Made by a program: the position numbers and the translations under genes. DNA of 64,000 nt from Dicyema japonicum. Taxonomy: Eukaryota > Dicyemida > Rhombozoa > Dicyemidae. Under the pieces are notes generated by a model that saw only the letters and a list, made by a program, of their open reading frames with translations, had not been told where the DNA came from and did not search any database. Shown here in pieces: positions 52,797 to 62,680 of the stretch; the stretch's first letter is position 1, and each line of letters begins with the position of its first letter. The stretch lies in the NCBI GenBank assembly GCA_011109175.1, contig RDEW01000005.1, positions 448,043-512,042 on the forward strand, in the 5' to 3' direction.

Positions 52797-54389
52797 ATGA
52801 ACTTAATGCAATCTCTGTGCGAGGCTAAGAGAAGTTTTATGTCCACGTGGGAGGACGGACTTTCCCCTGATTATAGATTTAATTTTGTATGCTGGGTGGA
52901 CGAAAAGATTTCCCAATTTAAGAGATATGGCAAGATTAGTTTTGGTTTGTCAAGTTTGCTGACTTTAGGGGATTGCGAAAACTCTCAGTACCCCCATGGG
53001 TATCCCAAACCCTCTATAATTCCGTTCGAGAGAAGTTCGACAGACTCCTCGCCGATACGTCTACCAGAGGAAAGCAAGCTATCAAAAAAAGTCTCCTGTG
53101 TCTGGGTATATTGAGTATCTCAGGGATAATAGATATTTTGAATCGACAGATGGAAGACGACAGAGCACCAAAAATACGAAAGGAGAGTCGGACCCCTCGC
53201 AAGAGTTGCCCCCGTAAGACTGAGAGCACTGTCTCTGAAAGCAAACAGAAAGTAGATGACAACGTGTGTAGTACAGCAAGTAAACTGTCTCAAGCTGACT
53301 CGTCTGATGAGAAGATTGCGAAAAGTAAGCATAAAAGTGCCTCCGATCTGATCAGTGAAGAGATGACTCTAACCTGCAGTCCGGCAAAATATATCAAATT
53401 GGATGACTTTGGTACCCCAGTTTCAAGTCCTCTGAAAATAACCAAGAAGACTCCCGTTAAAAATATTATCACTGCGCTTCAGGAATCCATGGACCTTACC
53501 AGAATTGAAAAATCTGGGGACTTTGAGTCAATCTTTGGTCAATTTGTTAATGTGACCTCGAAAATTTTTAAAACTCCGACAAAAACAGACAGAAACCCTG
53601 ACAAAGATTTGGAAGTCTCCGAACAAGAGAATATTGTTTGCCATGAGAAACAAGTCATCAAATTCATTGATTTTTGTGGTGAGGATTGTTCCAATGGGGA
53701 CTCCAATATGTGCTGTAGTTGATGAGGACTCAAATATGGTCTCCGATCTATGCCTTAGTGAAATGGATGTTGAAGGAGTAACACACAAACCTCCTACAGA
53801 AAGTGCAAAAATAACCGAAAGTCATGGTTCTGATTTTAATGTTTCCGATCAACAAGACGATACTGGTCGCTCTAAAAAACAAGTCATCGAATTCACAGAT
53901 TTTTTTAATGGAAATTGTTTAAACGAGGATTCCAATCATTGTCCTCTTGTGGCTGATGAGGACTTTAATATGGTTTCCGATGACTTTCTTAGTGGAATGG
54001 ATGTCGATAGAGTAACGCAAAAACCGCCTACAAAAAGTGCTAAAATAACCGAAAGTCATGATTCTGATAAAGATTTGGAAGTCTCCGAACGACAGGAGAA
54101 TGTTAGTCGGCATCAGAAACAAGTCATCGAATTCACGGATTTTTGTGCTGAAGGTTGTTTCAATGAAGATTCCAACCATTGTCCTACTGTAGCTGATGAG
54201 GACTCCAATATGGTATCCGATGACTTCCTTAGCCGAATGGATGTCGGAAAAGTAAACCTGATATCAGTTAAAGCTATGGATAGTGAGAAAATCCCTGAGT
54301 TTTGTATGAAGAATACCGAGGAGTCTCCCGAAGTTACTGATCATGAAATCCATAATACTTTTGATAATGTGGATGACCTTGTTCTTTGA
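52797..54389 (+). CDS. Unidentified acidic protein with roughly 80-residue tandem repeats
   Basis: The ATG at 52797 begins M-N-L-M-Q-S-L-C-E-A-K-R-S-F. A 30-nt intron (GTTTTGG...GACTTTAG) gives R-K-L-S-V-P-P-W-V-S and a helical region. A Lys/Ser/Arg-rich segment follows, then repeats built from K-Q-V-I-E-F-T-D-F, E-D-S-N, D-E-D-S-N-M-V-S-D, L-S-x-M-D-V and K-P-P-T-x-S-A-K-I-T-E-S-H. Repeat landmarks at 53718, 53952 and 54192 are 234 and 240 bp apart. The frame changes inside repeat 1; a 40-nt GT-AG intron at 53679-53718 would restore it exactly. Stop 54387-54389. The architecture (structured N-terminus, long acidic repeats) suggests a nuclear or cell-division protein, but no family is recognised. 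Confidence 0.7.
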
Positions 54390-54423
54390 TTTTTGTTACT
54401 ATTTGACTTATTCATTAACATAA

Positions 54424-54693
54424 TTAAAGGAAATTATACTCTGACAGGTCAACATTATCATCAACAGTCTCACGAAGATGACATTTATCACCGATCTTCG
54501 TTGAAATGAATAGCCTGTTGGTCCCAGCACTGCAAAGTTCATCAGGCCGATCGGGCGGTTTGCTGTGAAAGGGAGATCCTATGATCATGAGAGGTACTCC
54601 CTTTGTGTGCTCAATGCTTTCGATTCGGAGATTTAACAGTGAATCCTTGCTTCTGATTAATTCAAGAATAGTTCTGCATGTGCAGGGACACAT
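54424..54693 (-). CDS. Small unidentified protein, 89 aa
   Basis: The ATG at 54691-54693 opens M-C-P-C-T-C-R-T-I-L-E-L-I-R, then L-R-I-E-S-I-E-H-T-K-G-V-P-L-M-I-I, P-P-D-R-P-D-E-L-C, G-T-N-R-L-F-I-S-T-K-I and a C-terminal acidic N-V-D-L-S-E-Y-N-F-L-stop. No intron is needed. A related, rearranged copy lies at 39.75-39.99 kb, which supports this being a real coding sequence or part of a small family. It is convergent with the repeat-protein gene, whose stop is 35 bp away. Confidence 0.55.
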   Translation of the reverse strand: MCPCTCRTILELIRSKDSLLNLRIESIEHTKGVPLMIIGSPFHSKPPDRPDELCSAGTNRLFISTKIGDKCHLRETVDDNVDLSEYNFL

Positions 54694-54756
54694 TTTATTT
54701 TAAAGAACAGTTATGTTAACTTTTCGTTAAAAAGGAGCAAGGAATGATATTTTATT

Positions 54757-54895
54757 TTTGTTGTGTGATAGTCCTTGTAGACTATCCTTATAGAGGTACT
54801 CAATGATGACAGACTCACTCGTTAAGTGTGGATTCTTTAGTCGGAATCGACAGCGGTAATATTAGAACCCGGAACAATCAGGATTTTGTCCGGCA
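54757..54895 (-). repeat. tRNA-derived SINE, diverged copy
   Basis: Plus-strand order GATAGTCCTTGTAGACTATC, ACTCAATGATGACAGACTCA and AGTCGGAATCGACAGCGG parallels the SINE body at 9.34-9.45 kb; the tRNA-like head is degraded. Confidence 0.5.
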
Positions 54896-56019
54896 TGACT
54901 GTTCGTCATCCTGGCTGATAGACATACTATTGAAGATTCCCTGACCAACTCCACAGGTGAAGATTATGTTAATAAATTGAAAATTTTGAAATTATAATGA
55001 TGATTTTTCTGCATCTTACTTAAAAGTTCCTGATTTTTATGTGAAACAATAAGTTCGCTACTAAAAATGAGAAAAACAAAATTAATCAGTTAAAAGTGAT
55101 AATTCCTTAGTAACTATGGATTCGAAACGACTAGTCTCTTACAATTTCTGTCGTTTGATAGGCTTTAGATCGCTGTAAAGCACTGATGGCAAGGGTATTT
55201 CTTTTCGTCCGACATAAAGTACTTTAGACTGTAAACCTGAGTGAGGATTTAGTAAAGCTGTTTGGCAATGAGTAGTTTCTGGCAACAACTCGGCATGCAT
55301 CAATGGGAACAATATTGCCTCAGTTAACTATTTGTGTTATAAATGTGACTTTACATTGAAATTGTGATTATTCGTATGAGTCGACAGCCTTGATGAATTT
55401 GGGCAGAGCTAATTGGTCCAAAGTTTGATTAATTAATGAAGTGTTCAGTGTAGACAACTAATGGGGGAGGTTCGGAATTATAGATCATCGGTTCATGGAA
55501 ATGGTAAATGAAACATTCCCAATACCATGATTTACATTTTAAACTTAAGTGAGTGCCCTTTTAAAAAAGACTCGTTGGTCGACAGAGATTCTGTTTCCGT
55601 GATTTAAACGTGTATTAACGGTAAGATCTCAGTTGCCGATACTCGTAAACGGCAATCACAATTAACTATTACATATTTGTCCACTATATTGGGACAGCAA
55701 GGAGACATAGGGTTGTTCAATATCTTTATATTACCCACGTGGTTTTATTATTTTATGTCACTCTCAATTTTGTGCAAGTACCTTACAATGTGTTGCCAAA
55801 ACCCGGCATGATGTGCACACTACCGGAGGATATTGTAGTAGAACTTATATCCGAGAGAATACTGGTAATTTTTCTCATTTTATTATCGACAGTCTGAATG
55901 AATGAAGTGGATTGTAAATAGTGGATTTGATTCAGTGTATGCTCAGTCCTATCCCAGTTCGTTAACATTTGGATCGCTAACTTTTTCAATGGACGAAGAG
56001 TAATCTCCCATTCCACATC
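54896..56019. other. Unassigned 1.1-kb stretch
   Basis: No gene or repeat could be supported; 55783-56028 minus ORF shows no motif. Confidence 0.25.
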
Positions 56020-56510
56020 TTCAATCACTAAATTTTTACCGAACGGGGTCCCGCACGGATCCCCCTCTCTCCCATTCTATTCAACCTATTGATGAGCGAC
56101 ATGCCTTCTTACAGCTGCGACTATACCCTATTCCTCTCTTACGCCGACGACTTAATCCTGGGACAAGAGACCAGTGCATTCACACAGCGGCTTACAAAAT
56201 TCACTGGATAACCTGAAGTGCTGGCTTACGAAGAACCAACTACATACAAGTCCTGATCTTTACTTCAATAGAAGATTGACTAACTAAACGCCTTCATTGA
56301 CTCTAAATGGAATAACAATTCCCTCCACAAATTCAACCAAAATACTGGGGGTCACATATGACCCACTAATGACCGTCAGCAAACATATGAGCGACATAAT
56401 CTCCTCTTCCCAGAGAAAATTAAACTTTGTAAAAACGCTACTTGGATACTACAAGAGATGGTTCCACCCAACAGTAGACGGCCCCTACCTTTCTTTGTTT
56501 TGTCGGTGAT
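56020..56510 (+). mobile_element. Family 1 LINE reverse transcriptase remnant
   Basis: Shifted frames give F-Y-R-T-G-S-R-T-D-P-P-type debris around N-G-V-P-x-G-S, then L-S-Y-A-D-D-L-I-L-G (about 56.14 kb), T-L-N-G-I-T-I-P-S-T-N-S-T-K-I-L-G-V-T-Y and R-K-L-N-F-V-K-T-L-L-G. Both ends are lost. Confidence 0.7.
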
Positions 56511-56649
56511 TCTTGGTTTTTAAATTAAAAGAAAAGTACCCAAATTGGTCACAAATAGTTCAGGATCAATTTTGGGCCAATTTAAGGGACTTTACTGTAT
56601 AACCATGTTAGTTTCGCTTTTGCAAACTGTTAAATAAGTCATTTGAAGT

Positions 56650-56910
56650 ATGCCAGAATTTGGAGTCCCTTTTCCACTTACATGGACCTTGTCAAATTCT
56701 ACAGTCGGACAACAGAATTGAATTTAAAAATGCCAACATTCAAGCTACATGTGAGAAATTCAGAATACGTCACATGGGTGTCAATTCTAAATATGCAGTT
56801 TACTGCTACAATACAATGCACTCTTTTTCAAATGAGACGCCGCTCAAAAGGTATCGCGGAATTTTTGGAACAAATTCCTTACATCGAATGCAAAGAAGGT
56901 GCTAATTCAG
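56650..56910 (+). pseudogene. Integrase-core (rve) remnant
   Basis: Encodes L-H-G-P-C-Q-I-L-Q-S-D-N-R-I-E-F-K-N-A-N-I, the second-aspartate block of DDE integrases (pattern G-P-P-x-x-x-x-S-D-N-G-x-E-F), then Y-C-Y-N-T-M-H-S-F-S-N-E-T-P, the C-terminal part of the core. The catalytic glutamate block between them is deleted. It may come from a Gypsy-type LTR element or a Ginger-type DNA transposon. Confidence 0.55.
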
Positions 56911-57246
56911 ACGTAATTCTAGTGACAAGAGTTAATGCTTCTGAATCATCAAATTAATAGCGGTTTTTAATTTATAAATTACAATTTTGTAGAATCCTTT
57001 GATTTTGAGATAACACCAATTGGGGGTGACGACGATTACTATCGACGGATGAAGAATGGGTGTACATTGTTGTACAATTATGCAATTTGAAATCAAGTTA
57101 AATTTATGTTGTATTTAATTAAAGTACGAATCGCGAAAGAATACGAATCTAACCCAGCATTGATGCTTGATAAGTTTTAGTCAAAGTATTCTGATATTGC
57201 GAAATAGTCTCTATCTTATTTAATTCACGTGTCGAGGTATTTTCGA
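56911..57246. other. Intergenic
   Basis: Nothing recognised. Confidence 0.3.
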
Positions 57247-57268
57247 ATTTATGTATAGGTTTAATTTT
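57247..57268. repeat. 22-bp target-site duplication, left
   Basis: ATTTATGTATAGGTTTAATT plus two T. It recurs at 60863-60884 with one mismatch and brackets the two LINE segments between 57.27 and 60.86 kb. Confidence 0.6.
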
Positions 57269-59275
57269 TTTAAATTAATTAAAATTAAATTCCAAAGACC
57301 ACTGTTAAACCGAAAAAAACTAAACTAAGTGATCCCGACGAATTGGATCTCATCTTTTCGGTGTTGATCCTTGAGCTACACAAGTTCGTTGCGGACGAGC
57401 ACTTTTTTTTGGCATTGGTGCCATTTGTTTTTTTCGATAGTTTCTCCATGGGCGTCGGTGATTTAATGTTTTCCTCTGTACCATCTATCCGTTAGCTTGA
57501 AGGCCTTTTTCTGGGTTGCGGAGATTTTCTGGATGTTCGTATAAGAGGCCAGTAGTCCCACAAAGTACACGCATATGAAATGCATGGTTCGATGTACTGT
57601 GAGTAGAAGTTTTAAGTATAAGCTGATATCCAATTTTCCTTAGACCTGTTAGGCATTTCAGAAGGTTGATTTTCTTCTCACATTTGTTCAACACGTTACA
57701 TGTCACGAAAAGTTAAACCCAATATTTTTTGCCATTTGCTGAACGGCAATTCTCTTCCCTCCGCAGTAACTTTTATTGTCCTGTTCGACAGTCTTTTGTC
57801 CGAGAGAGTTGTAACTAATTTTTCGGTATTGATTTCATTAAAAACTCGAGTAGTCGATCCATGTGGTGTTGTATTCTTTCCGTCGCTGTTTGGGTGTTCT
57901 GATCCCGTGAGGCTAAGACGATATCGTCTGCATAAGCCAGAAGCAGGTCGTCTTCTCCATTCGGCGTCGGAATGTCAGCCGTAAATAGGTTGAATAGTAA
58001 TGATGATAGCGGCGAGCCCAGGGGTACTCCATTTGGGAATAAACGGGAGACAGAATGAATGTTTCAATGCACACTCTACCTCTTTGTCCGCTAAGGAAGT
58101 TCATCAGCCAGCGTTTGAGGTTTTCAGGGATATCTGATTAGTAGATTTTCCATGTTAGGTTCTTCCTCGGCACAGAGTCGAACGCTTTGTGGACATCTAG
58201 TGAGCACACACAGTTTTCTGGTGTTTTGGCTTGCACAGAAATCCAGACGAATAAAGCTAGTCAGGGTTTTGAGGAAGCTCGTTGTGTACCGATCCTTTTT
58301 GAAACCATGCTGGAACGGTTTATCGGAGTCCTTTCAGTGATTTTTGCGAGGATAAGCTTTTCCAGAATTTTTGACATGGAGCATAAGAGAGAAATATGCC
58401 TGAAGGAAGCTGGGTATTCTTTCGGTTTTCCTGGCTTCAATACTGGGCGAATGTTTGCAAGTTTCCATATCGTTGGGATTGAATTATAATTAATCGACAG
58501 TTGTAGATTTTGGTTAGGGTACCGATTCCCTCATTGCCTAGGTTTTCAGGAGGATTATGGGAATTCCGTGTGGACCATGAGAATGTGTTACTTTTGTTTG
58601 GCTTAGGGATGCCATTACCTCCTTTTCCGTGAAATAAGTTAATTGATCCCTTTTCAGTTTTCCTAGCGGCGGTTTGGGTGGGTCAGTCTCATGTGGTTTT
58701 TGTGAGAGATTTTCGCGTAGTATTTTATTAGGGCATTTAGTCCTTTTGGCTGAATTCGTCATTTCCGGGGTCTTTCATCCACCTTCGAGATATTTTGAAT
58801 AGTCTTCCAGACTTCGGATGTTGACCGGTTACGATTTAATGACGTAAAGACCATCTTCCATTTAGCTCTCTGTATTTTGAATTTATTGGCTTTTATTTCC
58901 TCGTTCAGCACTTTTAGACGGATCCTGCTTTTTTGAGACGGTTTCGTTCCTTGATCAGAGCCTTCCTTCCGTACTGTCTCGTGTAAACGACATATCTTTT
59001 AGGGACAGCCATTGTTCTTGCTTCCAGGATGACTTTGTTGACGTAGGCAACCAATATGTCAAGGGAGGTAAAGTTTTCCATTTGTATATTAGCCAAATGT
59101 TGGTCCGTAACTGATCGGAATAATTGGCATGTACCCCCGATGGAAGAGAGCTAATGACTCTTTTTGGAAATGTTTTAGGAGCATTTCGAGCGCCTCCAGA
59201 GTTGCTGCATCCGGTGAGCCAAATGACACCACGTTAATTTTTAAAACCGCTATTAATTTGATAATTATTATTATT
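57269..59275 (-). mobile_element. Family 1 LINE segment (3' part of a probable chimeric insertion)
   Basis: Minus-strand order: late endonuclease/linker (H-L-A-N-I-Q-M-E-N-F, A-L-I-K-E-R-N-R-L-K-K-A), RT start (H-G-P-H-G-I-P-I-I-L-L-K), palm blocks, F-L-S-G-Q-R-G-R-V-C, L-L-L-A-Y-A-D-D-I-V-L-A (about 57.92 kb) and a C-terminal segment. It then has the tail with GGGATCACTTAG, TTCGGTTTAACAGTGGTCTT and AATTTAATTTTAATT. Multiple frameshifts. Its 5' end meets the TAA tail of the next family 1 copy exactly. Confidence 0.8.
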
Positions 59276-60854
59276 AAGCCAAAGAAACACCGTCTTAACC
59301 AATAACTAATATTCAGGTGATCCCGGCATCTCTCAATAATCGGGCCATTTTTTCTCGATGCTCCGACTGTGATCCCACGCATTTTCTATACGGACGGGGG
59401 TCTTTTTCCTTTCCTCTTCTGAAATTGCCTCCAGTTGCCTCTATGATAGACTCGAGTGCTCTGGGGGCAATTTCTTTATCTGTATATTTTTCTAGTAACT
59501 TTTTTGCTCTTGACTGGATATCTTGAATTTTTGTTAGGTTCGTTGCCGACAGGTTAGATCCCCATGCAGCACATGCATAGCCTATTGTTGGCTCGACATA
59601 CTGCTTGTAGAGGGTCCCGATACCTGGCGGATAAATTCCTCCACAGTTCCAAAGGAAGGCTTTTACAAAATTGATCTTCTTTGCACAGGTTGATATGATA
59701 GATTCCACATGGGCTGAGAAGCAGAGGAAAGTATCAAAAGTTACTCCCAGTATCTTCTGCGATTTCTTTTGTGGTATAGGCACTCCATTTAACGTGACAT
59801 CAATTGTTTGCGTTCCCATCTTTCTATTCTTAGTGAATAGAGTGACTGCTGACTTCCCGGAACATGAATTTAATCGATTTTCGCACAACCATCAAAATAT
59901 GTTATTTAGTATTCCTTGTAGTCTTTCCTTAGCATGTTCGACGTTTACGTCTCTAGATGCGACAACTATGTCATCGGCATAGGAAAGTAGTATGTCATTA
60001 TTATTCATAGGTACGGGAGATCACTCAAAAACAAATTAAAAAGGATTGGTGACAGAGGAGATCCTTGGGGTACACCATTGGGTAATAATCCCGATCTGGA
60101 ACTCTTGTTTCCGACGACGATACTTTCCCTCGGCGTCCACTTACGAAATTTGCTAACCATAACTTTAATGGTGCATCAATTTTTGTCAAAAATATTTTTC
60201 GTATGAGGATCTTCCTTGGGACAGAGTCGAAAGCTTTTTGAATGTCGATCGTACATATGACCGATTTTTCCTGTTTTGGCTTGTTCTTGTGTCCTTCAGT
60301 TATAACTTCATTAATGTTGTTAGGAAGGAGGTTGTTGATAATCCTTCCTTGAAGCCATGTTGGAATGTAGGTTGTGGGAGAAAGGGCGAATAACTTTTAG
60401 GACCAGTTTCTCCAGGATCCTCGACAAAACACATATAAGGGAAACTGGTCTGTAGGAGCCGGGATCGTTCTTCGGTCTTCCCGGCTTCAATATTGGTCGA
60501 ATTTTTGATAGTTTCCACAAAGTCGGTATGGTATTTCTGTTCAGCGATGTGTTGTAGATGTTTGTTAATGCATTTATTGATGCTGGGCCCAAGTGTTTCA
60601 GCAGAATAAGAGGAATTCCGTCTGGGCCACATGAGTTTGTTTTTTCTGATTTGATATTGCTTTGGATACATCTTCAGGGAGAAAATAAATCAGCGGGGCA
60701 AATTTGGATGGCTTTCTCTTTATTTTCGTTTGTGTGTTAATCTTTTTATAAGGAATGTGACTGATTCGAATACAATGTTTCATATATTTATTCAGATTGA
60801 GCTGGCATTGTTCTTTGTTATCTTCGTATTCTGGGTTCTTCAGACGCCTCAACA
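59276..60854 (-). mobile_element. Family 1 LINE, 5'-truncated, near-identical to 12173-13751
   Basis: Begins (3' end) at AAGCCAAAGAAACACCGTCT next to ATTATTATTATT and runs collinear with the 12.2-kb copy to CAGACGCCTCAACA, where similarity stops. By eye about fifteen differences were seen over about 1,580 bp. It carries D-A-G-I-T-stop, K-I-L-G-V-T-F-D, the Y-A-D-D box (about 59.97 kb) and V-P-Q-G-S-P. It has its own indels near 60.02 and 60.12 kb but lacks the 12.82-kb deletion. Confidence 0.9.
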
Positions 60855-60862
60855 ATTCAACC

Positions 60863-60884
60863 ATTTATGTATAGGTTGAATTTT
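60863..60884. repeat. 22-bp target-site duplication, right
   Basis: Second copy (one mismatch) of the 57247-57268 sequence. Eight bases (ATTCAACC) separate it from the end of LINE homology and are complementary to its AGGTTGAAT part. Confidence 0.6.
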
Positions 60885-61344
60885 CTGATGGAAGCTCGGT
60901 CTTAATGTCAAGACTTAAAAATAATTGTTTTTTGTTATTTTAAATAAATTCTTTGTTAAATTTAGCAATTGATATCTGGTTACCATAAAAACACGTAAAA
61001 AAAACAGGCTGCCCACAGGCATCAACTAGCCATTTGACATAATATCGTCATGCCAGAAATGTCAGCGAAGTCAGCCCTCAAAGACAAAATATCAACTAGT
61101 CAACATAGTAACCAAAGAACCTCGAGAACGGTTCATTCAATAGTTTATTTTTAGCTATAAAGTTGATGTAGTCGATCTTCCGTTTTATTCAGATATAAAT
61201 GATTCCAATTGGATAACAACTTAACAAATTTTGATACTTAATGAATAACGGACAGTTTTTGAATAACAAATTTAAACAGTTCCTGATATTTTTTCTAAAC
61301 TAATAAAAAACATTTCTAAGGAACAAAGCATCAAAAGTACCCGG
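60885..61344. other. Intergenic
   Basis: AT-rich, nothing recognised. Confidence 0.3.
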
Positions 61345-61412
61345 CAGTAAGGTGGATCCAATGAAGCCATCGGAAGGAAAATAATTTATGACCAACTAGT
61401 CACATAGCGCCA
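61345..61412. repeat. Dispersed repeat X, copy 2
   Basis: CAGTAAGGTGGATCCAATGA, CCATCGGAAG and AATAATTTATGACCAACTAG, same order as 40255-40325. Confidence 0.6.
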
Positions 61413-61875
61413 TGTGGCATAATAATTTCTGATGAAAAGAAAATAATAAATATAAAAGATTCAGATGTGTTACGCAAACTTGAACAAAATTAGTAATTGA
61501 TTTTATTCATTATTAAAATTAGGAAACATTTAATTAGTAAAAAAAAGTTGAAATTTCGGAAAGTCTTCAGAGCTCTGGAGACTGTTATGACTTACGCTTC
61601 AGAGGTTAAACGCTGATTTTAACAAAACAAAGATCAGAGGTGAGAAAGAGTCTTCCTGTTGAATTCCTCTTTTTATTTTAACTTCTTCCTACGTTTTGTT
61701 TGCCAAATCTAGACATATATTTCATTTCGTGACGAGTAAATAAATAAATCTGACAATCCAGAAGGGAAGGCCAGAAATCTGCAATACCTAGTCGACCAAG
61801 TAAAAAGCCTATTTTTGAATGTTCTTATACTACTATTATATTTTAAATTTTATTTTTAAAATACAAAATCAAAAT
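61413..61875. other. AT-rich intergenic
   Basis: Nothing recognised. Confidence 0.3.
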
Positions 61876-62025
61876 AGGGTGGCATAGTGGTAAGGTGTCG
61901 GGCTAAAGTGGCTTAGGTCACGGGTTCGATTCTCACTGTTGTTCACCTGGTGGAAGGTTCCATGCATCTACGATTGCACCTTCGCATAAATAGGTAGTCT
62001 GGAATGGTATTAACCTTTCTGTAAC
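61876..62025 (+). repeat. tRNA-derived SINE copy
   Basis: GGGTGGCATAGTGGTAAGG (A-box-like), GTCGGGCTAAAGTGGCTTAG, B-box GGGTTCGATTCTCACTG and GGTTCCATGCATCTACGATT, collinear with the 9.2-kb copy head; the body is truncated after about 100 bp. Confidence 0.7.
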
Positions 62026-62194
62026 AATAAATTGTAATGAAACAAAACTTTATTAACCATTGAAAGTAAAGAGGGCATTAATTTAAGCCTCATTACCACA
62101 AGTCCTCCCTTAGTTTGGACTCTCCTCTGAGACCTTAGACCCCTTTTATAGTTTATTCTGTGGTGCGACATACTACTAAATGCTCTACACCCTC

Positions 62195-62680
62195 TCTCCT
62201 GCAGGAAGAGTGCAGACAGATTTCACAGACACATAGCCTTGAAAGAAGTCGTTAGGCGAGCTTTGGACGCCGCCGGACACTCCTCCATGCTCGAACCGGT
62301 CGGTCTTTGCAGGCGGGACGGGAAACGATCAGATAGGATGACAATCTTCCCTTTTGAAGCTGAAAAACCTCTTGTCTGGGACGTTACCTGCACCGACACA
62401 TTTGCCTCTTGCAACCTACTTCAGAGTGCCTCTGGAACCTGTTCTGGCGCTGAGAAGGCCGAGAAGATGAAGCGGGGAAAATACGCAGTCCTATCCAATT
62501 ATTTTTTGTTCCATTCGCCGTTGAGACGTCTGGTTCCCTTGCGCCTGCGACGCTAGAATTCTTGAGTCGTCTAGGGAATCGGATCACTATATGAACAGGA
62601 GACCCTCGTGAGGTTGCTGGTTATTTGAGCGAATCTCGCTATCCCGAGAAGGAATAGCCACGCAGTCAGGGTAGCCGCTA
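62195..62680 (+). mobile_element. RPDG/VWD-domain cassette, copy 2
   Basis: Encodes L-S-C-R-K-S-A-D-R-F-H-R-H-I-A-L-K-E-V-V, L-E-P-V-G-L-C-R-R-D-G-K-R-S-D-R-M-T-I-F-P, L-V-W-D-V-T-C-T-D-T-F-A-S and K-R-G-K-Y-A-V. After a frameshift at a T run (about 62.50 kb) it reads F-F-V-P-F-A-V-E-T-S-G-S-L-A-P and F-L-S-R-L-G-N-R, then G-D-P-R-E-V-A-G-Y-L. The P of the RPDG box is replaced (R-S-D-R). It is the best-preserved copy of the cassette but lacks an upstream RT here. Confidence 0.65.

Noticed and set aside
53014-53472. Several minus-strand ORFs
   Set aside because: They are antisense shadows of the repeat-protein gene.
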